Assembly (NCBI GenBank): GCA_934486735.1
Contig: CAKSQL010000009.1
Location: forward strand, 1 to 64,000
Reading direction: 5' to 3'
From: an uncultured Clostridia bacterium
Lineage (GTDB): Bacteria; Bacillota; Clostridia; UBA1381
DNA: 64,000 nt
The position numbers and the translations under genes are program-made. The notes beneath the pieces are model-generated. The model saw only the letters and a list, made by a program, of their open reading frames with translations. It was not told the origin of the DNA and ran no database searches. Below, one piece after another: positions 9,511-17,522 of the stretch (position 1 is the first letter of the stretch; each line of letters opens with the position of its first letter).

Positions 9511-9602
9511 TCTCCATTCCGCCGCCCTGCGACCGGCATAGTTTATAACGAAAAATCTCTTATCCGCAGGGTAAGGAATGATAGGAGATTTTTGTCCATG
9601 TA
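9511..9602 (-). repeat. structured leader repeat, copy 2
   Basis: Near-perfect copy of 9226-9316 (a one-base change after TTATAAC and a one-base shorter T-run were seen), here downstream of fmt rather than next to a start codon. It ends with the same CGGCGGAATGGAGA sequence but is followed by a spacer instead of a gene. The near-identity of the copies implies recent duplication or gene conversion. Confidence 0.75.
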
Positions 9603-9642
9603 CGGTTTTGAATGTATTAATATGCGCAGCATATTTTTCATG

Positions 9643-10572
9643 TTAAGGTGTAAACAAATCGCCGGCATCTATCTTATGTCCTCTCAAATAATCCTCAGCC
9701 GGCATTCGTTTGCTGCCTGCCGCCTGCATTTCTCTGATATATATCACACCGCTGCCGCATTTCACTGCCAAGCCTTTTCCCTTTTCAAATCCGAGGACTT
9801 CGCCCGGCTCCGCTTTCGGTTCATCATCCGATGAATCACAGGTAAATATCTTAATTACCTCTCCGTTATAATGAGTATATGCGCATGGCCAGGGATTCAT
9901 CCCGTAAATGAATTTCAGCACCTTTGGCGCAGGCACGCTCCAGTCTATTTCCGCCATTTCTTTTTTTAGCATCGGCGCGTGAGTTGCCTCGGCTTCGTTT
10001 TGCGGAATCGGGGTTATTTTTTCTATATTTCGAATCGTCTCAATCAATGTTTCCGCGCCGAGCTTTGCAATTCTTTCAAAAAGCTCTCCGCCGGTTTCGT
10101 ATCTTCCTATTTCAATGCTTTTTGACAAAAGCATATCTCCTGTGTCCATGCCCTTGTCCATCTTCATTGTTGTAACGCCGGTGACCTCATCTCCGTTTAT
10201 AACCGCCCACTGAATCGGCGCCGCACCGCGGTATTTCGGCAAAAGCGAGCCATGCATATTCACACATCCGTATTTCGGAAAGCTCAAAACATACTCGGGC
10301 AAAATCTTCCCGTATGCCACAACCGCTATCAAATCCGGCTTTAAGGTTTCCAGCACATCTTTTAATTCCCCGTTTTTAAGTCTTTCCGGCTGAAAAACGG
10401 GTATGCCCGCCGCCAAAGCCGCCGTCTTTGTCTCGGGCGGAGTGAGCACTTGCTTTCTTCCGCGCGGCTTGTCCGGCTGAGTTACCGCCCCGACAACGTC
10501 GAATCCCTCGGCTATCAGCGCTTTGAGCGATACCGCCGCAATGTCGGGCGTTCCCATAAATAAAATCTTCAT
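9643..10572 (-). CDS. fmt: methionyl-tRNA formyltransferase
   Basis: A 309-residue enzyme that formylates initiator Met-tRNA using 10-formyl-THF. N-terminal Rossmann domain starts MKILFMGTPDIAA, with the 10-formyl-THF site SLLPKYRGAAPIQWAV and the DxGxxD-type motif KMDKGMDTGD; the C-terminal OB domain is present. I chose 10572 because GGAGGAGA lies seven bases upstream and the protein then begins at the family's usual position. It lies 32 bp after def, its functional partner. Confidence 0.95.
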   Translation of the reverse strand: MKILFMGTPDIAAVSLKALIAEGFDVVGAVTQPDKPRGRKQVLTPPETKTAALAAGIPVFQPERLKNGELKDVLETLKPDLIAVVAYGKILPEYVLSFPKYGCVNMHGSLLPKYRGAAPIQWAVINGDEVTGVTTMKMDKGMDTGDMLLSKSIEIGRYETGGELFERIAKLGAETLIETIRNIEKITPIPQNEAEATHAPMLKKEMAEIDWSVPAPKVLKFIYGMNPWPCAYTHYNGEVIKIFTCDSSDDEPKAEPGEVLGFEKGKGLAVKCGSGVIYIREMQAAGSKRMPAEDYLRGHKIDAGDLFTP

Positions 10573-10604
10573 CTTTGTCTCCTCCGACCGTTCAGCCACA
10601 AGAG

Positions 10605-11057
10605 CTAATTTTCCAAAAACTTTGTTACTCTTTCCAAAAACAGCTTGCCCTCGAGATGCTCCAACTCATGGCAGAATGCTCTTGCCAAAAGTTCTGTCCC
10701 CGATTTTTCAAAGAAATTCCCGTTTCTGTCCTGTGCGCGGACCGTCACTTCATTCGGACGCTCCACCTCTCCGAAAACTCCCGGGACGCTCAAACAGCCC
10801 TCCGGTCCGACTTGCGTTCCGCTTTCCGCTATTATAACCGGATTTACAAGCTCTATTCTTTCATCGCCGACATCTATAACCACAACTCTTTTCAAAATGC
10901 CGACCTGCGGAGCGGCAAGACCGACTCCGTCATGCTTTTTCATAGTGTCGTACATATCGTCTATCAGTATGCCGAGTTTTTTGTCAAAGACCTTAACCTC
11001 TTTGCACACCTTTGTGAGAATTTCATCATCCTTTGTACGGATTTCCCGTATTGCCAT
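10605..11057 (-). CDS. def: peptide deformylase
   Basis: A 150-residue metalloenzyme that removes the N-formyl group from new proteins. The three motifs are GVGLAAPQVG, EGCLSVPG (metal-binding Cys) and HELEHLEG (HExxH; the more usual residue before the second His is Asp). The start MAIREIRT matches the family; an in-frame ATG 12 bases upstream is possible since both Shine-Dalgarno candidates are weak. It is followed by fmt in the standard order. Confidence 0.93.
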   Translation of the reverse strand: MAIREIRTKDDEILTKVCKEVKVFDKKLGILIDDMYDTMKKHDGVGLAAPQVGILKRVVVIDVGDERIELVNPVIIAESGTQVGPEGCLSVPGVFGEVERPNEVTVRAQDRNGNFFEKSGTELLARAFCHELEHLEGKLFLERVTKFLEN

Positions 11058-11090
11058 ATTCTTTCCCATAGCCTTTCTGCTCACAAACAT

Positions 11091-11128
11091 CCAAAAAATC
11101 AATCGCCTTATCCGTGAGCCGATAAGGC
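11091..11128 (-). terminator. hairpin with T-run between priA and def
   Basis: Arms GCCTTATC (11105-11112 on plus) and GATAAGGC (11121-11128) form an 8-bp stem; on the minus strand it is followed by GATTGATTTTTTGG. It may end part of the priA transcript. The CTTATC/GATAAG stem recalls the leader repeats elsewhere in the block. Confidence 0.5.
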
Positions 11129-11161
11129 TTTTCCAAAACCACTTTTTTCGATTTGTTTCCG

Positions 11162-13597
11162 TTATACTGCCCCGTTGGGGTTTTTATCTATAATCACCGC
11201 GGTGCGGCTGTAGTTTCTTCCGCACGCCGCGCGCGCCTCGTCAAGAATGACATTAAGCTCCTCCGCGTTTTCGCACTTTATAACCAGCTGCCACCGATAC
11301 CGATTCTTTATCTTCGAAACCGCTGCCGGTATCGGACCCAAAATATTCACCTTTTGCGAAAGCTTTTGCACTCCGACAAGATTTTTTGCAAAAAATCTCG
11401 CCGTCTGTCTTGTCACAGCCTCGGTCGCCGCTGAGAACATGACAAGAATCATTTCGCAAAACGGAGGATACCACATGGCTTTTCTCATCATTATCTCCGA
11501 ATTGTAAAATCCTATGTAATCGTGCTTTTTCATAAACTCAATCGCCATATGCTCCGGAGAATAGGTCTGCACCACCGCTCTGCCCGGCTTTTTTGCCCTG
11601 CCGGCGCGGCCTGTGACCTGTTCCAGCACCGAAAAACTTCTCTCCCCGGCGCGGAAATCATCTATATTAAGCATCACATCCGCCGAAATAACTCCGACGA
11701 GTGTGACATTCTCAAAATCAAGTCCTTTTGCCACCATCTGCGTGCCTATGAGTATATCGATTTTTTCCTTTTCGAACCGTTCCAAAATCTTCTCATGCGC
11801 AAACTTTCCTCCGGTCGTGTCAACATCCATTCGTATCACCGACGCAGACGGAAATGCTTTTTTGATTTCCTCCTCAACTCGCTGTGTTCCGCCGCCGAAG
11901 TAGCGTATATACTTACTTCCGCAGGACGGGCACACCGTCGGATTTGCTGTTGTATAACCGCAGTAATGGCATCTTAAAGTGTTATTATATTTATGATATG
12001 TCAGTGATATATTGCATTCGGGGCATCGCGCCACATATCCGCAGCTGCGGCAGGACACAAAGGTCGAAAATCCCCGACGGTTTAAAAACAATATCGCCTG
12101 CTCTTTGTTTTCCAAATTCTTTTCTATTTCCTGTGCAAGCGCTCGGCTGAATATCGACTTATTGCCCTCCTCCAGTTCTCGGCGCATATCCACCACTCTG
12201 ACATCGGGCATTGCTCCGGCATTGGCTCTTTTGGTCATGCTTATCAGCTTATATTTCCCGGTCTTTGCGCGGTAATAGCTTCCCACATCCGGCGTTGCCG
12301 ATGCCAAAAGCAGAACCGCCCCGGTCTGAGCCGCTCGAAACTCCGCCACTTCACGCGTTGTATAGCGCGGCAGCATCTCCGACTTGTAAGTCTGTTCATG
12401 CTCCTCATCCATGATTATTATTCCCAAATTGCCGAACGGCGAAAAGACCGCCGACCGCGCTCCGATTGCGATATCCGCGCCGCCGTCACGCATGCGTTTC
12501 CATTGGTCATATCTTTCACCGAGCGAAAGTCCGCTGTGAAAAACCGCAACTCTCTCGCCGAAACGGTTGATAAATCTTTGCACCATCTGCGGCGTGAGCG
12601 AAATTTCCGGCACAAGCAAAAGTGCCTGTCTGCCGCGATCCACCGTCTCGGCTATCGCATTCATAAAAACCTCGGTTTTTCCGCTGCCGGTAACGCCATG
12701 GAGCAGGATTTCTTTATATTCATGCTTTTCTATATATGCTCTTATTTCATTCGCCGCCGCGGTCTGCTCATCGGTCAGTTTCGGCGGCTCTGAATGTACA
12801 ATCTCTTTTTTTCTGAACGGATCACGCCGGACCGTTATATTTTCAAGACGTATAAGCCCCTTTTTTTCAAGCGCCGACACAGCGTTATAGCTGCTTTCGG
12901 CAAACTTCACCAAATCGGAAACGGCGATAAATTCATTGTCTGCAAGAATATCAAGCATTTTTGCCTGCGAATATGCACGCCTTTTGTTAAGCTCCTCCAC
13001 AGCGTCAAGCGCCTCGCTCTCGTCCACTGCCAGAGCCGCAACGCGCAAAAGCTTATCATGCACTCTGCTGCCGCTGCGATACTCTCTTTTTAAAATCCCG
13101 TCCGCACACATCTGAGATATCTGCGGTTTGACATTGCTTTCAAAGAACTGCATAAAGTAGTTTATCTCGCATGCGCCACCGTTATCGGTCAAAACCGAGA
13201 CTATTTTCTTTTTTGTCTCCGACTTTATCCCGTCCGCATTTTGGGCAAGAACTATCCACTCCTCCGGCTTTATGCTTGTTCCGGCAGGAACAACCGCGCG
13301 GATAATATCAATGTAGCTGCAAAGGCAGCGTTCTCTCAGCCAACAGATAAGCTCCAGCATATTATCATCAAAAACTCTGCCGCAGTCATCGACCGAGATT
13401 ATGCTTTTAAGCTTTTTTGCCTTTGACTTTTCACAAATTTTGAAAACATATGCCTCTTTCTGCTGATTTCCTCTGCCGAACGAAACAAGCACGCGGCTTC
13501 CAACCTCCACCTGCTGCTCCATCTCCTCGGGAACAAGATAATCATACAGCTTGTCAACCTCTTTTGAACGGTGATTTACTATAACCTGCGCAATCAC
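11162..13597 (-). CDS. priA: primosomal protein N' (replication restart helicase)
   Basis: An 811-residue superfamily-2 helicase that reloads the replisome at stalled forks. N-terminal DNA-binding domain, then Walker A GVTGSGKT, DEEH Walker B, the family's paired zinc-binding cysteines (CRSCGYVARCPEC ... CHYCG ... CPSCG), and the C-terminal helicase motifs with QVTGRAGR. The start is GTG at 13597, preceded by an AAAGGAAAGAG tract. Its leader holds a diverged copy of the structured repeat. Confidence 0.95.
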   Translation of the reverse strand: MIAQVIVNHRSKEVDKLYDYLVPEEMEQQVEVGSRVLVSFGRGNQQKEAYVFKICEKSKAKKLKSIISVDDCGRVFDDNMLELICWLRERCLCSYIDIIRAVVPAGTSIKPEEWIVLAQNADGIKSETKKKIVSVLTDNGGACEINYFMQFFESNVKPQISQMCADGILKREYRSGSRVHDKLLRVAALAVDESEALDAVEELNKRRAYSQAKMLDILADNEFIAVSDLVKFAESSYNAVSALEKKGLIRLENITVRRDPFRKKEIVHSEPPKLTDEQTAAANEIRAYIEKHEYKEILLHGVTGSGKTEVFMNAIAETVDRGRQALLLVPEISLTPQMVQRFINRFGERVAVFHSGLSLGERYDQWKRMRDGGADIAIGARSAVFSPFGNLGIIIMDEEHEQTYKSEMLPRYTTREVAEFRAAQTGAVLLLASATPDVGSYYRAKTGKYKLISMTKRANAGAMPDVRVVDMRRELEEGNKSIFSRALAQEIEKNLENKEQAILFLNRRGFSTFVSCRSCGYVARCPECNISLTYHKYNNTLRCHYCGYTTANPTVCPSCGSKYIRYFGGGTQRVEEEIKKAFPSASVIRMDVDTTGGKFAHEKILERFEKEKIDILIGTQMVAKGLDFENVTLVGVISADVMLNIDDFRAGERSFSVLEQVTGRAGRAKKPGRAVVQTYSPEHMAIEFMKKHDYIGFYNSEIMMRKAMWYPPFCEMILVMFSAATEAVTRQTARFFAKNLVGVQKLSQKVNILGPIPAAVSKIKNRYRWQLVIKCENAEELNVILDEARAACGRNYSRTAVIIDKNPNGAV

Positions 13598-13619
13598 GTC
13601 TTGCTCTTTCCTTTCAGAA

Positions 13620-13700
13620 AAATCTCTGTTCCGCCGCCCCGCGGCGGCAAAAATAACAATAAATATTCTCTTATCCGCATGGCAATGAATGATAAGAGCT
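13620..13700 (-). repeat. structured leader repeat, diverged copy 3 (priA leader)
   Basis: On the minus strand: GCTCTTATC, loop, GATAAGAG stem, then TTATTGTTA, then GCCGCCGCGGGGCGGCGG (itself self-complementary) and AACAGAGATTTTT. Order and end sequence match copies 1 and 2, although much of the rest has diverged. It stands just upstream of the priA GTG start. Confidence 0.55.
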
Positions 13701-13721
13701 TGGTTTTTTCAGGCTATGCCT

Positions 13722-13785
13722 TAAAAAAACTCACGCGAATAATCCGTTTTGCCAAAGCTTATTACGCAAAAGACATTTTCGCGTT
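13722..13785 (-). terminator. rpoZ terminator
   Basis: Directly after the rpoZ stop the minus strand has ACGCGAA ... TTCGCGT followed by GAG and seven T residues. The loop is long (about 40 bases) with possible inner pairs. It probably separates remA-gmk-rpoZ from priA. Confidence 0.55.
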
Positions 13786-13786
13786 A

Positions 13787-14125
13787 TTATTCTTCCGTTT
13801 CAGCTTCGTTTTCCGCTTGCTCGCTCTCGATGCCTGCTTCGTTTTCGGATTCCTGCTTTGCTTCAAGCTCATCAAGATCAACCGCATCGTCCTTTATATT
13901 CTCGGTATAAAAAGTATCCTCGTTGTAGCATCTTTCGCGGCGGATATATCCAACCTTGCCTGCCGCAACCTCCTCAACAGCTATCGAAACCGGCTTTTGG
14001 GAAGTACAGGGAACAAGCCCCTCGCCCGAGTTGCCGATCATTCTTGCACGCTTTGCAACCATTGTCACAAGCGTATAGCGCGAATCAACGCATTTTGACA
14101 GCGTTGTGATTCCCGGCTTAATCAT
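13787..14125 (-). CDS. rpoZ: RNA polymerase omega subunit
   Basis: A 112-residue omega subunit that helps fold and assemble beta' in RNA polymerase. The N-terminal MIKPGITTL and the helix SRYTLVTMVAKRAR are typical of the clostridial form. The protein is longer than usual because of a C-terminal tail of about 30 residues rich in Glu. The start is placed at 14125 by homology; the only clear Shine-Dalgarno (GAGG in the end of gmk) is some 17 bases away, so translation may depend on coupling to gmk. Confidence 0.88.
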   Translation of the reverse strand: MIKPGITTLSKCVDSRYTLVTMVAKRARMIGNSGEGLVPCTSQKPVSIAVEEVAAGKVGYIRRERCYNEDTFYTENIKDDAVDLDELEAKQESENEAGIESEQAENEAETEE

Positions 14126-14138
14126 AATTGTTGAATTT

Positions 14139-14750
14139 TCATTCCTCTTCAAACTCGATTTTCTCATTTAACAATCTCTCCACTTCTGAAATTTTTTCTG
14201 TTCGTCTTTGTATGATTTCGGCTATGCGCTCCACACAAAGCTCAAGATTATCATTTACGACAATCTCATTATATTTAGACGCCTGCCGCATTTCCCAAAC
14301 TGCGGCGGCAAGTCTTTCCTTGATTTGTTCGGTAGTCTCTCTGCCTCTTAAAGAAAGCCTGTTTTTAAGTTCCTCCATTGACGGCGGTATTACGAATATT
14401 AAAAATGTTTCCGGGAATATGCTCTTCACTTTGAGCGCGCCTTGTACTTCTATTTCAAGAATCACATTTTTCCCGCGCGAGAGCATATCCTCAACGGTCT
14501 TTTTCGGAGTGCCGTAGTAATTTCCGCTGTAGACAGCCCACTCCAGCATTTCGTCGTTGTCTATCATGCTTTGGAAATTTTCCGTCGTGGTGTAATTGTA
14601 CGTCACGCCGTCAACCTCGTTGGCGCGCTTGTCTCTTGTGGTTGTCGAAACCGAAAGAAAAATTTCCTCGCGCTCCAAAAGTTTTTCACACACCGTTCCC
14701 TTTCCCGTTCCGGACGGTCCGGAGATAACAAACAGAGAGCCTCTACTCAT
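14139..14750 (-). CDS. gmk: guanylate kinase
   Basis: A 203-residue P-loop kinase that phosphorylates GMP to GDP. Walker A is SGPSGTGKGT near the N-terminus; the GMP-binding segment has SVSTTTRDKRANEVDG and the YSGNYYGTPK loop; length is typical. The start at 14750 (MSRGSLFVIS) has GGAGG nine bases upstream; an in-frame ATG at 14759 abuts the GGAGG and is unlikely. It overlaps remA by 8 bp. Confidence 0.95.
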   Translation of the reverse strand: MSRGSLFVISGPSGTGKGTVCEKLLEREEIFLSVSTTTRDKRANEVDGVTYNYTTTENFQSMIDNDEMLEWAVYSGNYYGTPKKTVEDMLSRGKNVILEIEVQGALKVKSIFPETFLIFVIPPSMEELKNRLSLRGRETTEQIKERLAAAVWEMRQASKYNEIVVNDNLELCVERIAEIIQRRTEKISEVERLLNEKIEFEEE

Positions 14751-15000
14751 ATATACCATCCTCCGTTTCATCGCTCAGACGATTTGCCACCGTCTCCGGC
14801 TGTATCGAGGACAGAATTATATGTCCGCTGTCCGTCACCAGAACAGCACGCGTGCGCCGACCGTATGTAGCATTTACAAGCAGTCCCTTGTCCTCCGCCT
14901 CTCTTATTATTCTCTTTATCGGCGCAGATTCCGGACTTATTATCGCTATCAGTCTGTTTGCCGAAACCATATTGCCGAAACCTATATTTATCAGCTTCAT
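14743..15000 (-). CDS. remA: extracellular matrix regulator RemA (DUF370)
   Basis: An 85-residue DNA-binding protein of the RemA/DUF370 family, which in Bacillus activates biofilm-matrix and osmoprotection genes. It starts MKLINIGFGNMVSANR, the highly conserved family N-terminus, followed by IAIISPESAPIKR and YGRRTRAVLVTDSGH. AAAGGAG precedes the ATG at 15000; longer upstream reading is not supported. The yicC-remA-gmk-rpoZ order is the standard Firmicutes cluster. A structured leader-repeat copy lies immediately upstream and overlaps the ribosome-binding region. Confidence 0.94.
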   Translation of the reverse strand: MKLINIGFGNMVSANRLIAIISPESAPIKRIIREAEDKGLLVNATYGRRTRAVLVTDSGHIILSSIQPETVANRLSDETEDGIYE

Positions 15001-15007
15001 GAAACTC

Positions 15008-15086
15008 TCCTTTCCGCCGCCCTGTATATGCATAAATACCAATAATCCTCTTATCTTTATGTGCAGAAAGATAAGAACTTTCCGCA
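15008..15086 (-). repeat. structured leader repeat, diverged copy 4 (remA leader)
   Basis: Minus strand: TTCTTATC, loop, GATAAGAG stem, then TTATTGGTA, then CAGGGCGGCGGAAAGGAGA running into the remA start. The element's end supplies the remA Shine-Dalgarno. Only the stem, the AT-rich middle and the GGGCGGCGGAA end are conserved compared with copy 1. Confidence 0.5.
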
Positions 15087-15089
15087 ATC

Positions 15090-15965
15090 TTATTCTATGT
15101 TCTGGATCTGTTCGCGAAGCTTTTCAGTCTCCGCTTTTAAGTCGACAACCGTTTTTGCGACCTCAATATCATTCGCCTTTGAGCCTGTCGTGTTTATCTC
15201 GCGATTGATTTCCTGTATCAGAAAATCAAGCTTTCTGCCCGCCGGCTCGCCGCAGTTTATTATATTGTAAAATTCCTCAAAATGGCTTTTAAGTCTTACA
15301 AGTTCCTCATCCACAGCCACCTTGTCCGCGAAAATTGCCACCTCTGTAAGAACTCTCGCCTCGTCAACCTCTTTGTCCTCCAGCACATCGCGAATCTTTG
15401 CATAAAGCCGCTCTCTGTAGTCCGCAACGGTTTTTGGCGACCGCTCTTCTATTTTTGCCGTCAAAAGCTTCATATATTCAATGCGCGCCTCAAGATCTTT
15501 CCTGATTCGCTCGCCCTCGCGCTCACGCATAAGAACAAAGGAATCCACCGCCTCTTTCAGCACCGGTTCAACCAATGCCCATATCTCGTCCTCATCGGCT
15601 TCTTTCTTTTCTATATTAAATATCTCCGGGTTTCGCGCCACCGATGTTACCGAAATATCATCTTTCAGTCCGAATTCTTCTTTGAGCCGATACAACGCAT
15701 CTATGTACTTTTTTGCAAAGTCGTCATTCAGTGATATTTCCACATCGTCGCCATAGCTTTCTATCGAGATAAACACATCGACCTTTCCGCGCGCTATGGT
15801 ATTGGCAACATACTTTCGCGCTCTGTCCTCCAGGAATCCGTAGTATCTCGGGACCTTGACGGAATAGTCGGAATAACGGTGATTTACCGATCTGATTTCG
15901 GCAAGTATTTTTCTGCCGTCCTCAATTTTTTCGCATCTTCCGTAGCCGGTCATACTCTTCAACAC
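15090..15965 (-). CDS. yicC: YicC family endoribonuclease
   Basis: A 291-residue YicC-like protein; the family includes an endoribonuclease that shapes small-RNA turnover in E. coli. It has the N-terminal LKSMTGYGR, SVNHRYSDYSVKVPR, and the C-terminal DUF1732 region ending GRKLDFLIQEINREINTTGSKAN. I favour the GTG at 15965 (VLKSMTGYG) because it puts the start at the family position; an ATG at 15986 is possible. It heads the remA-gmk-rpoZ cluster. Confidence 0.92.
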   Translation of the reverse strand: MLKSMTGYGRCEKIEDGRKILAEIRSVNHRYSDYSVKVPRYYGFLEDRARKYVANTIARGKVDVFISIESYGDDVEISLNDDFAKKYIDALYRLKEEFGLKDDISVTSVARNPEIFNIEKKEADEDEIWALVEPVLKEAVDSFVLMREREGERIRKDLEARIEYMKLLTAKIEERSPKTVADYRERLYAKIRDVLEDKEVDEARVLTEVAIFADKVAVDEELVRLKSHFEEFYNIINCGEPAGRKLDFLIQEINREINTTGSKANDIEVAKTVVDLKAETEKLREQIQNIE

Positions 15966-16001
15966 ATAACTCACCCACTTTATCATCCTTGTATTTTATC
16001 T

Positions 16002-16025
16002 ATTATATCACACTTTTAAGAAAAA
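16002..16025 (-). promoter_or_regulatory. extended -10 promoter for yicC
   Basis: The minus strand has TGA directly before TATAAT (16002-16007), an extended -10. The -35 region at normal distance is poor (TGTTCT). The spacing to the yicC start is about 35 bases. Confidence 0.5.
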
Positions 16026-16228
16026 GAACATATATTTTTGAAAATTTTATATATTTTTTTTATTTATGTACAATTATGCATTGCCGATTCATTGATTTTG
16101 CGATAAATCAATGGTAGAAAAGCCTGTTTTTTTAATCCCTGTCCGCTTATGGCACAAATTTTGAGGAAGCTGCATACTTGATTAAAAAAACAAGTTTTTC
16201 CGAAAAAATCCCCCGTATTTCAAAAAAA

Positions 16229-16269
16229 ACGTATCGGACATCCCGTCTGCACCAAGATGTCCGACACGT
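16229..16269 (-). terminator. strong terminator after the SLH protein gene
   Basis: Arms 16229-16242 and 16256-16269 form a 14-bp stem (one G-U pair on the minus transcript) with a 13-base loop, followed on the minus strand by an eight-base T-run. T residues on the other side too make it potentially bidirectional. The 16026-16228 stretch between this and yicC holds only AT-rich DNA and a small ATTGATTT/AAATCAAT foldback. Confidence 0.8.
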
Positions 16270-16284
16270 TTTTTAAATTCAATA

Positions 16285-17484
16285 TTATTCCGCGATTGCT
16301 CTCTGCAGGAATGTTACAATCTGCGCTCTGGAGCAGATTGCATTCGGAGCAAATTCAGTATCCGAAACGCCTGCTGTAACATCGTTCAGCACTGCCCACG
16401 AAACTGCGTCGCAGTATTCCGCATCGGCAGACACGTCATCAAAAACTTCCAAATCTCCGTATTCCGGCGAGTCCGCGTTTTTCCACAGGTACATTACCGT
16501 AGATGCTCTTGTGCAGGGAGTCGGTCCCTCAAACTTATCGCCCGAAACCATGCCCTTGTCATATGCCCAAAGCGCTGCGTCATAGAAATAATCGCTGACA
16601 TTCAAATCGCTGAATGGGTTTGCGATGGTTGCTTTCGGCGAGCCGACTGCGCGCCAGAGGAATGTCAGAATCTGCGCTCTTGTACAGGTCTGATTCGGAG
16701 AGAACGCGGTTTCGCTTGTTCCTGCCGTAATACCGTTCTCAACCGCCCACTGTACCGGAGCGAAGTAATATGCATCCGCTGCCACATCTTCGAATGTAGT
16801 ATTTTTCTTGGTGTTGTCCTTTGTCTCTGTGCTGCCTGCAGCATCCAAAAGTTTGAGTGTATTGTAAACTTTCAAAGTATCGCTTTCGTTATTTAAAGTA
16901 AGTTTCAGGAAGCATTTTGCCGAGCCTTTTTTTGTTTCGGTGGAATCTACCTTTGTAAATTCGCCTGTCACTTCAACAACACTTCCGTTTTTAACCGCTG
17001 CCTGCGCCATTTTTGCAATATCCTCGGCAGTCACGTCCGCCTCAAGCGAAATTGAATTGAAAACAGCTCTTGCCGCAGCTATGTCCTCAGCAAGCTTTTC
17101 CTTATCCGCATTTGCCTCCGCTGCCGCTCCGGTCAGCTTCGGAATAACGAAATCATACATTTCGTGACGTACGTAAGGTCCGCATGTAAAGCAGATATTT
17201 GCAAAAATCGAACCGTCTTTTTCGCTTGTTGCATCAATGCGTCTGTAGTCGCTTTCCTTTGAGAAAGAAAGTTCAACCGTACTTCCCTCCGGAAGAATAA
17301 GCTTGATATCGTACAAAAACGAATCCGGAGTCATTTCATTTACCAACATAAGTGTGTCTTTCTTTTGCTTGATTGCTTTTTGTGCCGCTTCGATTTCTCC
17401 TACTTCATCCATTGCAAATACGCTCGGTACTGCCGTGAATAAAATACAAATCGCCGCAAATAATCCCAATAATTTTTTAAACAT
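16285..17484 (-). CDS. secreted SLH-domain surface protein
   Basis: A 399-residue exported protein. The start at 17484 has AAGGAGA eight bases upstream and yields a signal peptide (MFKKLLGLFAAIC..., cleaved after VFA). The middle holds about 75-residue modules with the pattern DVTAEDIAKMAQAAVKNGS that recur in the next protein. The C-terminal 160 residues are three SLH repeats (AYYFAPVQWAVENGITAG, FSPNQTCTRAQILTFLWRA) for binding cell-wall secondary polymer. The adjacent CAP-SLH gene is a paralogue with the same architecture. The ligand of the N-terminal part is unknown. Confidence 0.85.
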   Translation of the reverse strand: MFKKLLGLFAAICILFTAVPSVFAMDEVGEIEAAQKAIKQKKDTLMLVNEMTPDSFLYDIKLILPEGSTVELSFSKESDYRRIDATSEKDGSIFANICFTCGPYVRHEMYDFVIPKLTGAAAEANADKEKLAEDIAAARAVFNSISLEADVTAEDIAKMAQAAVKNGSVVEVTGEFTKVDSTETKKGSAKCFLKLTLNNESDTLKVYNTLKLLDAAGSTETKDNTKKNTTFEDVAADAYYFAPVQWAVENGITAGTSETAFSPNQTCTRAQILTFLWRAVGSPKATIANPFSDLNVSDYFYDAALWAYDKGMVSGDKFEGPTPCTRASTVMYLWKNADSPEYGDLEVFDDVSADAEYCDAVSWAVLNDVTAGVSDTEFAPNAICSRAQIVTFLQRAIAE

Positions 17485-17522
17485 GTTTATTTCTCCTTGT
17501 ATCATATAATTTTCCTTTTGAA

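Noticed and set aside
9275..9517. 80-codon minus-strand frame in the fmt-yugP gap, starting ATG within GGAATGGAG
   Set aside because: It runs through the repeat elements and palindromes, has no family resemblance, and overlapping frames are equally open; treated as an intergenic repeat.
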